Source: CAYRGQ01 sp964444885 (GTDB lineage: Bacteria; Bacteroidota; Bacteroidia; Sphingobacteriales; Sphingobacteriaceae). From it: a stretch of DNA of 20,353 nucleotides. The DNA lies in NCBI GenBank assembly GCA_964444885.1, contig CAYUIZ010000053.1, positions 1-20,353 of the forward strand, in the 5' to 3' direction. The translations under genes were made by a program, and so were the position numbers. This document shows positions 14,932 through 20,353 of this stretch, in pieces (the first letter of the stretch is position 1; each line of letters begins with the position of its first letter). The notes below the pieces were generated by a model, which did no database searches, was not told the DNA's origin, and worked only from the letters and a program-made list of their open reading frames with translations.

Positions 14932-14952
14932 CTTGCCGGTGAGGCGGCAGCT
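14930..14952. terminator. Shared hairpin between convergent phosphoesterase and MerR-type genes
   Basis: AGCTTGCCG (14930-14938) pairs with CGGCAGCT (14945-14952) with one bulged base and a 6-base loop. The two stop codons lie at its two edges. On the minus strand it is followed by ATTTTGCC, a short T-run; on the plus strand there is no T-run. It probably serves as a weak two-way terminator. Confidence 0.5.
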
Positions 14953-15287
14953 TAGAGATTATCCCTGACATCCAGCAGAAATGCCTTCAGCCGATGGAGC
15001 GAGTCGATGACACGCTGGTTTTCCCGGGCTTCGTTTTTGTTGCTTTTGAGAAAGTCCCGTGCTCCCTGCAACGTATAGCCCTTTTCCTTGACCAGGTTGA
15101 AAATAATCTTCAGGTTGGCGATGTCGTCGGGTGTAAAAAGCCGGTTGCCCTTTTTGTTTTTTTTGGGTTGGATGATGTCGAACTCCTTTTCGTAAAACCG
15201 AATCTGCGACGCGTTGACGGAAAACATCTCGGTGACTTCACCCATGGTGTAGTACAATTTGTTTATTTCACGGTCTTTGTATGGCAT
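14952..15287 (-). CDS. Small MerR-family transcriptional regulator
   Basis: A 111-residue regulator with a MerR-type winged helix at the N-terminus: YYTMGEVTEMFSVNASQIRF (12-31) is the helix-turn-helix, and KKNKKGNRLFTPDDIANLKII is the wing and next helix. A dimerisation helix ends the protein, and there is no effector domain or cysteine cluster, so it is not a metal sensor of the classic type. Orthologues of this form are common in Bacteroidota; their targets are not known to me. I use the ATG at 15287, since the frame's upstream ATG at 15317 adds ten residues unlike the family. The gene lies 98 bases downstream of the M23 peptidase on the same strand and may be co-transcribed with it. Confidence 0.85.
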   Translation of the reverse strand: MPYKDREINKLYYTMGEVTEMFSVNASQIRFYEKEFDIIQPKKNKKGNRLFTPDDIANLKIIFNLVKEKGYTLQGARDFLKSNKNEARENQRVIDSLHRLKAFLLDVRDNL

Positions 15288-15385
15288 GATGGTTAGGGTT
15301 CGTCTCTCGTTCAACAAATATACACGCGATGGCCTGCATTTGCAAACCGCCCGGCGATGAAAATCCGGGCCGGCGGAATCGGTAA

Positions 15386-16354
15386 TTAGTCAAAAGACTG
15401 ATTTTCCTTGGATGCCGCGTCCAGTATCGCCAGGTACTCCGTCGGGGTGAGGTCGCCGAAAATAAAATTGACCGGGTTCACCGGTTGCCCGTTTTTGTGT
15501 ACTTCGTAATGAAGGTGGGGCCCTGTCGACGTGCCCGTGTTGCCTACATAACCGATCAGGTCGCCCCGTTTGACGCGCTGGCCGGCACGCACGGCAGCTT
15601 TGCTCATGTGGCCGTAGAGGGTCTTGTAGCTGTATCCGTGGTCGATCATCACGCGCAATCCATAACCACCGTCGTAGCCCGCGGACTCGATCACGCCGTT
15701 GCCGGTGGCATACACGGGGGTTCCGATGGGCGCGGTGAAATCGATACCGGAATGCATCATACGGATTTTGTGCACGGGGTGGATGCGCACGCCGAAACCG
15801 GATATGGCGCCCCGCAGGGTGCGATTGTCCACCGGCTGTATCGACGGGATGCTCGCCATCATTTCGGCTTTTGACATGGCCATCTCCGTCAGTTCGTCAT
15901 ACGATTTGGACTGCACGTACAGCGCACGGGAGATATAGTCTAATTTCTTCGCTGTTTCGATCATCAGGTCAGCGTGCACGTAGTCCTCGAGGTTTCGATA
16001 ACGGTTGACGCCCCCAAACCCGGCCTTGCGGATGTCGCTGTCGATCGGTTCGGCTTCGAAGATGACACGGTAGATATTATCGTCGCGCTCCTGCATATTA
16101 TCGAGTGAGGCTTCGAGCTGCGCCAGACGGTCTTGCATGATGTCGTAATGCAATGCCATCTGGTTGACCTCCCGCTTAAGCTGCTTCTCATTAGGCGAGT
16201 CAATAAACGTGAAGCCAATATACAGCAGGAAAAGCGCGAAAGCGAACGAGCTCGTCACAAAGCCGAGTACGCGAAGCGTAATCTTCTTTGAGCTCCTTTT
16301 GACTTTTTCGTACTTTAAGGTGCGGGAATTGTAATAGTACTTCGTTTTCGCCAT
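15386..16354 (-). CDS. Membrane-anchored M23 (LytM-type) peptidoglycan endopeptidase
   Basis: A 322-residue protein with a short basic cytoplasmic N-terminus, one membrane helix at about 29-51, a coiled-coil-like helical region (about 55-100), and a C-terminal LytM domain facing the periplasm. The zinc site is complete: H201 and D205 in MHSGIDF, H249 in YGHM, and H280-x-H282 in GPHLHYEV. The protein should therefore cleave peptide cross-links in the cell wall, as opposed to being a non-catalytic LytM activator. The ATG at 16354 starts the conserved MAKTKYYYNSRTLKYEKVK segment; the longer frame to 16399 is rejected. It is divergent from the small HExxH protein gene. A likely -7 element lies at 16404-16397. 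Confidence 0.9.
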   Translation of the reverse strand: MAKTKYYYNSRTLKYEKVKRSSKKITLRVLGFVTSSFAFALFLLYIGFTFIDSPNEKQLKREVNQMALHYDIMQDRLAQLEASLDNMQERDDNIYRVIFEAEPIDSDIRKAGFGGVNRYRNLEDYVHADLMIETAKKLDYISRALYVQSKSYDELTEMAMSKAEMMASIPSIQPVDNRTLRGAISGFGVRIHPVHKIRMMHSGIDFTAPIGTPVYATGNGVIESAGYDGGYGLRVMIDHGYSYKTLYGHMSKAAVRAGQRVKRGDLIGYVGNTGTSTGPHLHYEVHKNGQPVNPVNFIFGDLTPTEYLAILDAASKENQSFD

Positions 16355-16396
16355 ACGTGTTTTGTGTCTCCGTTGATGGTTTGGACGCCAAGCGCA

Positions 16397-16404
16397 CAAA
16401 GATA
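16397..16404 (-). promoter_or_regulatory. Candidate -7 promoter element for the M23 gene
   Basis: TATCTTTG on the minus strand is a perfect TAnnTTTG match 43 bases before the ATG at 16354, giving a leader of about 36 bases. No TTTG is found about 19 bases further upstream, so the -33 part is missing or degenerate. Confidence 0.35.
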
Positions 16405-16476
16405 GGCCATAAACCCGGATGGTGTTTGCTAAAAAATGTTAAATTCGTAAATCCTTCCTTGGTAGAGGCGCAGGAC

Positions 16477-16815
16477 ATGATTATCGTTAGCCGTTTTTTG
16501 ACACGTGTGTTTAGTTTGGGCTTTGCCAAAGGCATGGTGGTGTTCCCGTTTATCCTGTTCGCCGACCGCCGTTACCGGCATGACCCCGTATTGCTAAACC
16601 ATGAACGCATACACTACCGCCAGGCTATCGAGTTGCTTGTGGTGGGTTTTTACCTGCTCTATGTGGCCGAATTTCTGTTTCGTTGGGTACAATACGGCAG
16701 TCGCCGGCGGGCCTATTACGAAATTTCGTTCGAACGCGAGGCGTACCGCCACGAGCGCGACCTCCATTACCTCGCCAACCGAAAGCCGTGGGCCTTCCGC
16801 GCGTATTGGCGATAA
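16477..16815 (+). CDS. Small membrane protein with an HExxH zincin-like motif
   Basis: A 112-residue protein of unknown function. It begins with an amphipathic or membrane segment (to about residue 28), then N37-H-E-R-I-H, an HExxH metal-binding pattern within NHERIHYRQAIE, then a strong membrane helix (LLVVGFYLLYVAEFLF), and ends with EREAYRHERDLHYL, which offers a possible glutamate third ligand as in gluzincins. The pattern resembles the HExxH core of membrane peptidases such as BlaR1/M56, but the protein is far shorter. I recall similar small proteins in other Bacteroidota without an assigned role. I start at the ATG at 16477, preceded by GGTAGAGG; the upstream part of the frame lacks similarity and crosses the promoter region. 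Protease activity is inference. Confidence 0.72.
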   Translation: MIIVSRFLTRVFSLGFAKGMVVFPFILFADRRYRHDPVLLNHERIHYRQAIELLVVGFYLLYVAEFLFRWVQYGSRRRAYYEISFEREAYRHERDLHYLANRKPWAFRAYWR

Positions 16816-16831
16816 AACAGCCAGGAATTGT

Positions 16832-17674
16832 TTACGCGATTAGTTTCAGAAAGGAGCTGAGCTTGGCTTTCAGTTGCCTGCGGTCCACGATAAAGTCGAG
16901 GAAGCCGTGTTCCAGTACGAATTCGGCCGTTTGGAATCCCTTGGGCAAATCCTTCTTGATCGTCTCCTTGATTACCCGCGGGCCGGCAAAACCGATCAGT
17001 GAGCCTGGCTCCGCAATGTTGATGTCGCCCAGCATCGCGTACGATGCGGTAACGCCACCCGTAGTCGGGTCCGTCAGCAAGCAGATATAGGGGATTTTCG
17101 CTTTGCTGAGCAGGGCTAGTTTGGCTGCGGTCTTCGCCATCTGCATTAAGGAGAACGCGGCCTCCATCATGCGCGCACCACCCGATTTGGAAATCAGGAA
17201 AAAGGGAATTTTGTGGGCAATGCAGTAGTCAATGGAACGTGCAATCTTTTCGCCGACCACCGAGCCCATCGAGCCTCCGATAAAGGTAAAGTCCATACAA
17301 GCCACGACGAGATCTTCTCCGTCAATTTTGCCGTGGGCACAACGTATTGCGTCATTCAGCCCCGTTTTGGCATAGCTTTCTTCCAGGCGCTCGGTATAAG
17401 GCTTGGTGTCGCCAAACTCCAGCGGGTCGCCAGAGCGTAGGTTGGCAAACAGCTCCGTGAATTGGTTGTCGTCAAAAACAATGGAAAAATATGCAGCAGA
17501 ACCGATACGCAAGTGATATCCACAGTAGTGACATACATACTTGTTCTCAATCTGCTCGATGCTGAGCAGCGGCTTTTTGCAGGATGGGCACTTGTTCCAG
17601 AGTCCGTCAGGAGCCTCTTTTTTATGTTCTGTCGCCGTGTTGATACCGGCTTTGTCACGTCTAAACCAACTCAT
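16832..17674 (-). CDS. accD: Acetyl-CoA carboxylase carboxyltransferase subunit beta
   Basis: A 280-residue subunit that, with AccA, transfers the carboxyl group from biotin to acetyl-CoA to give malonyl-CoA, the first step of fatty-acid synthesis. The N-terminal zinc ribbon has C29-x2-C32 (CPSC) and C48-x2-C51 (CHYC). The crotonase-like core follows with SGGARMMEAAFSLMQMAK, the oxyanion-hole region TDPTTGGVTASYAMLGD and GFAGPRVIKETI. Length is normal. It is convergent with the HExxH gene, 16 bases stop to stop, and lies 131 bases downstream of the second M23 gene. Its own promoter probably lies in 17675-17805, but I could not identify a clear one there. Confidence 0.96.
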   Translation of the reverse strand: MSWFRRDKAGINTATEHKKEAPDGLWNKCPSCKKPLLSIEQIENKYVCHYCGYHLRIGSAAYFSIVFDDNQFTELFANLRSGDPLEFGDTKPYTERLEESYAKTGLNDAIRCAHGKIDGEDLVVACMDFTFIGGSMGSVVGEKIARSIDYCIAHKIPFFLISKSGGARMMEAAFSLMQMAKTAAKLALLSKAKIPYICLLTDPTTGGVTASYAMLGDINIAEPGSLIGFAGPRVIKETIKKDLPKGFQTAEFVLEHGFLDFIVDRRQLKAKLSSFLKLIA

Positions 17675-17805
17675 GAAGCATGATTAATCTGACTGCAAAT
17701 AAACGAAAAATTATCTAGAATGTCATGCGCCCTGCAGAAAGGCCACGCATCCGGGGTATTTCCGCGTCCAAGGGCATAGCGAGGCACAATAGCGCCAAGC
17801 TACGG

Positions 17806-19173
17806 CTACAGCATGCTGTGGTGGATAAACGTCACGGTGCTGTCGGCAGGGCGTGCAGTTTGTGCTTGCGACAGCAACTCGCCTAAATTCACCAGCTGGC
17901 TTTTGTAGGCCAATTCGCTGGGGGTGCCATGTACGTTCAAGCGGGCCAGCTGTTGTTGTTGCTGGTTCAGCATGCGGGTGAATGCAATTTTGTAGGTGTC
18001 GTTGATGGGCGTAGAGGGAGGGAATACCTGCGCCATGGCATCGACCTGTTTGCCGTGTTTCCAGAACCGGTAGCAGACGTGTGGTCCGGTGGCCAGGCCG
18101 GTGCTGCCGACGTAGCCGATTACCTCGCCTTGCGTCACGCGCTGTCCCTTTTTTACAGCGCGCTTACTCATATGCAGGTATTGGGTGCTGTACACGTCGT
18201 CGTGCTTGATTTTCACGTAGTTGCCGTTGCCGCTGCCGTAGGCTGACTCTACGACGACCCCATCGCCCGTGGCAATGATAGGTGTACCGTGCGGAGCTGC
18301 GAAATCCGTCCCTAAGTGCGCACGCCATACCCGTTGCACGGGATGCAAACGCCGCATGGTGTATTGGGAGGAGATGCGTGTGTATTTGACGGGTGCGCGC
18401 AGGAAGCTACGGCGCAGGCTCTTGCCATCTTCGTCATAGTAACCGCCGTTGTCCTCGTCATCACCTTTGAAATAATGCGCTTGGTATTCTTTGCCGTTAT
18501 GGGAAAATATCGCGGAAGAAATACGCCCTGTGCCGACTGCCTCGCCTTCGACGTACGTGCGCTCGTACATAATCTTAAACCAGTCTCCTTTGTTGATCCG
18601 GTAAAAGTTGATCGCCCAACCGTAGATTTCTGCGAGTTGCACGGCTAGTTCGGTGCTTGCTCCCTGATCTTGCAGGGTCATGTACAGCGAACCGTCGATA
18701 ACGCCAGCCACTTGTTCTGTCCGGCGTTCCACTTCCTTTTGTTCGGAATAAATGCGGATGGAATCCCGCAGGTCATATACGATATAATCTACGGCATTCG
18801 GCTGGTAGACGAAAACAGCGGCTTTGCCCGTTTCGTTCTTGAACACGGAATACGGGTTTCCGACACTGATCCGGCGTACGTCAAATACGTCGCGGGATTT
18901 TTCCGCAATCGTGTGTACGGTAGGAAGCTCGATTTGGTAGCGTTGTAAAATGGTAGAAAGAAATTCGTTTTTGCCGACGGTGTGCTCCTCGATAGCATAG
19001 GAGCCAACGGGAATGCCAAAGTAGGTTTCTTCGGGAACTTCGGCCAACTCCTCCGTCTCGGGGCGTGTTTCGGCCGCTGAATCGTCAAAGGACGACAGGA
19101 AGATGAATCCGGTGCCTAAAAAAAATACTAAACCTGCGAGTACGAATGGGAGCGGATTCTTTTTGTTTTTCAT
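17806..19173 (-). CDS. M23-family peptidase-like protein with an altered HxH motif (HVC)
   Basis: A 455-residue protein with an N-terminal signal anchor (about 8-28), a SPEE-rich linker, and an N-terminal region (about 60-230) like that of MepM/YebA-type proteins, with an OapA/LysM-like start (VGKNEFLSTILQRYQI). A LytM domain follows at about 265-385. H286 and D290 (HLGTDF), H334 (YLHM) and H365 are present, but the HxH motif reads H365-V-C367. In LytM the second histidine of that motif binds zinc, so a cysteine stands in for a metal ligand. The protein may keep zinc with a Cys ligand or act as a non-catalytic LytM factor. A Q-rich helix near 394-406 and a C-terminal extension follow. The 12-base palindrome ACAGCATGCTGT covers the stop codon. 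Confidence 0.87.
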   Translation of the reverse strand: MKNKKNPLPFVLAGLVFFLGTGFIFLSSFDDSAAETRPETEELAEVPEETYFGIPVGSYAIEEHTVGKNEFLSTILQRYQIELPTVHTIAEKSRDVFDVRRISVGNPYSVFKNETGKAAVFVYQPNAVDYIVYDLRDSIRIYSEQKEVERRTEQVAGVIDGSLYMTLQDQGASTELAVQLAEIYGWAINFYRINKGDWFKIMYERTYVEGEAVGTGRISSAIFSHNGKEYQAHYFKGDDEDNGGYYDEDGKSLRRSFLRAPVKYTRISSQYTMRRLHPVQRVWRAHLGTDFAAPHGTPIIATGDGVVVESAYGSGNGNYVKIKHDDVYSTQYLHMSKRAVKKGQRVTQGEVIGYVGSTGLATGPHVCYRFWKHGKQVDAMAQVFPPSTPINDTYKIAFTRMLNQQQQQLARLNVHGTPSELAYKSQLVNLGELLSQAQTARPADSTVTFIHHSML

Positions 19174-19416
19174 GTTTCTATCCCCTCATTTCGGTCCCCG
19201 ATAGATGGGAAACAAAATGTGCTTGTGGTTTGCGTTATGATAAAATGGTATGGAAATCCCTCGGGATCGTCATTATTCGTTACGCAAATAAAACAATTAT
19301 ATTATACATAGCCTAATTTTTAACATTTTTTCACATCAATGCGCGTGAGGGGAAAATTGGGGCGGGATATCAAAAAAGGACAGGCTGTGGTAGAATTTGT
19401 TGCATCGTCCACAACA
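19174..19416. other. A+T-rich gap upstream of the second M23 gene
   Basis: No gene is seen in this part of a 362-base gap. It is A+T rich, especially 19280-19330, and should hold the promoter for the M23 gene. TTTATTTG on the minus strand (19292-19285) is a seven-of-eight match to the -7 consensus, but it lies about 110 bases from the ATG and has no clear -33 element. Confidence 0.3.
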
Positions 19417-19450
19417 CGGGTTGCCTGCCGTCCGTCGGCAGGCAAACCCG
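19417..19450. repeat. Long GC-rich hairpin downstream of sucD
   Basis: CGGGTTGCCTGCC (19417-19429) pairs with GGCAGGCAAACCCG (19437-19450) with a single bulged A; one more G-C pair closes the loop. It is longer than most terminator stems and has no T-run on either strand. It lies just beyond the sucD terminator and may be a second, Rho-type or RNA-protecting structure, or an extragenic repeat. Confidence 0.5.
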
Positions 19451-19468
19451 CGCGATTGGCGGGAGGTC

Positions 19469-19499
19469 AAAAAAAGAGCCCCGGCACGCGGCCGGGGCT
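19469..19499 (-). terminator. Intrinsic terminator of sucD
   Basis: On the minus strand a perfect 9-bp stem AGCCCCGGC/GCCGGGGCT with a 5-base loop (19499-19477) is followed by seven T residues (19475-19469). It lies 36 bases after the sucD stop codon. This is the clearest intrinsic terminator in the window. Confidence 0.88.
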
Positions 19500-19535
19500 T
19501 CAAAAAACGAACTGATTTGCCTTTCGGCAAAGGTA

Positions 19536-20353
19536 TTATGCTTTTACGGCCAGTTCCTCGGCCATGGCTTTGCCGATCTCAGCAGGAGACTCGACGACAC
19601 GGATGCCGCATTCCCGCATGATTTTCATTTTGGCTTCGGCCGTGTCATCGGCGCCGCCGACGATAGCCCCTGCGTGGCCCATACGACGGCCCGGAGGCGC
19701 TGTTTGTCCGGCAATAAACCCGACAACGGGCTTGGTCCCGTGCTCCTTGATCCAGCGGGCGGCTTCGGCTTCCATGCCGCCGCCGATTTCGCCGATCATG
19801 ATGATGCCTTCGGTTTCCGGATCATTCATTAACAGTTCCACGGCTTCCTTGGTGGTCGTGCCGATGATCGGGTCGCCGCCAATGCCGATGGCTGTAGTGA
19901 TGCCCAAGCCGGCTTTCACCGTTTGGTCTACCGCTTCGTAGGTCAATGTGCCGGATTTGGAAACCACGCCCACATTGCCTTTTTTAAATATAAAGCCGGG
20001 CATGATGCCGATTTTGGCTTCGCCGGCCGTGATGATTCCAGGGCAGTTAGGCCCGATGAGCCTTGATGGTTTGTCGCTGAGGTAAGATTTTACCTCGATC
20101 ATATCCTTGGTAGGGATGCCTTCGGTGATGCACACGATCACCGCAATGCCCGCTTGCGCAGCTTCCATAATAGCGTCAGCCGCAAACGGAGGCGGCACGA
20201 ATATGATGGAGACGTTCGCGCCTGTTTCGCGCACGGCGTCTTCCACGGTGTTGAATACCGGACGCTCGAGGTGGGTTTGCCCGCCCTTGCCCGGGGTTAC
20301 CCCGCCGACAACCTGCGTGCCGTATTCAATCATTTGCGAAGCATGGTATGTGC
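19536..20353 (-). CDS. sucD: Succinyl-CoA synthetase subunit alpha (5' end outside the window)
   Basis: The visible 272 codons lack only the first 15-20 residues, which lie beyond the right edge; the frame continues upstream of MIEYGTQ as TYHASQ, matching the family's FHAxQMIEYGT. The enzyme makes ATP or GTP from succinyl-CoA in the TCA cycle, together with SucC. GGVTPGKGGQTHL, the CoA-binding region IFVPPPFAADAI, ITEGIPTKDM, GPNCPGIITAGEAKIGIMPG and KSGTLTYEAVDQT are in order. The phosphorylated active-site histidine is in GHAGAIVGG. No sucC follows downstream, so it must lie upstream outside the window or elsewhere. A strong terminator ends the transcript. Confidence 0.96.
   Translation of the reverse strand, partial: TYHASQMIEYGTQVVGGVTPGKGGQTHLERPVFNTVEDAVRETGANVSIIFVPPPFAADAIMEAAQAGIAVIVCITEGIPTKDMIEVKSYLSDKPSRLIGPNCPGIITAGEAKIGIMPGFIFKKGNVGVVSKSGTLTYEAVDQTVKAGLGITTAIGIGGDPIIGTTTKEAVELLMNDPETEGIIMIGEIGGGMEAEAARWIKEHGTKPVVGFIAGQTAPPGRRMGHAGAIVGGADDTAEAKMKIMRECGIRVVESPAEIGKAMAEELAVKA

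Noticed and set aside
16357..16476. N-terminal extension of the HExxH protein by 40 codons
   Set aside because: It crosses the divergent promoter region, shows no membrane segment or conservation pattern, and a purine-rich site precedes the ATG at 16477.
17808..17819. 12-base perfect palindrome ACAGCATGCTGT as a regulatory site
   Set aside because: It overlaps the last codons and stop of the M23 gene and has no loop for a hairpin; a site for accD control is conceivable but unsupported.
1..20353. CRISPR array, insertion sequence or prophage
   Set aside because: No regularly spaced repeats, transposase, integrase or phage-type proteins; gene content is uniform core metabolism.

Overview
The window reads as chromosomal core sequence from a Bacteroidota bacterium, most likely a member of the Sphingobacteriaceae; that family placement is inference from protein style. 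Supporting signs are a Rho with a charged insertion after its N-terminal domain, TAnnTTTG-type -7 promoter elements, few Shine-Dalgarno sites, the FucP/NagP-like permease next to a BadF-type sugar kinase, and two bitopic M23 peptidases. Genes are densely packed, often overlapping by 4 to 28 bases. I see no insertion sequence, prophage, CRISPR array, tRNA or rRNA.

Layout. (1) 1-1980, minus strand: an FHS-family sugar permease followed by the first 45 codons of an N-acetylglucosamine-kinase-like protein, probably an amino-sugar uptake unit. (2) 1981-2435: a gene-free gap holding a promoter for the permease, a possible promoter toward rho, and a GC-rich block able to form several hairpins. (3) 2436-5005, plus strand: rho with an intrinsic terminator, then pssA and purS overlapping by 4 bases. 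(4) 5014-5875, minus strand: an orphan Hpt protein and folK. (5) 6144-7430, plus strand: a glutamate/aspartate-type symporter. (6) 7443-13383, minus strand: a five-gene cluster in the transcription order marR-hutH-hutU-hutI-hutG. It encodes all four steps from histidine to glutamate plus formamide, with a MarR-type regulator as first gene and a small palindrome near its likely start site. (7) 13688-14931, plus strand: a TrmN6-like tRNA methyltransferase and a YfcE-like phosphoesterase. (8) 14952-19173: a small MerR-type regulator, an M23 peptidase, a divergent small membrane protein with an HExxH motif, accD, and a second M23 peptidase whose HxH motif reads HVC. (9) 19417-20353: a long hairpin, a strong intrinsic terminator and sucD, which runs off the right edge.

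Most genes are housekeeping. No clear new multi-gene system is visible. The items most worth a second look are the structured block upstream of rho, the MarR-led hut operon with its candidate operator, the HVC-type M23 protein, and the small HExxH membrane protein.
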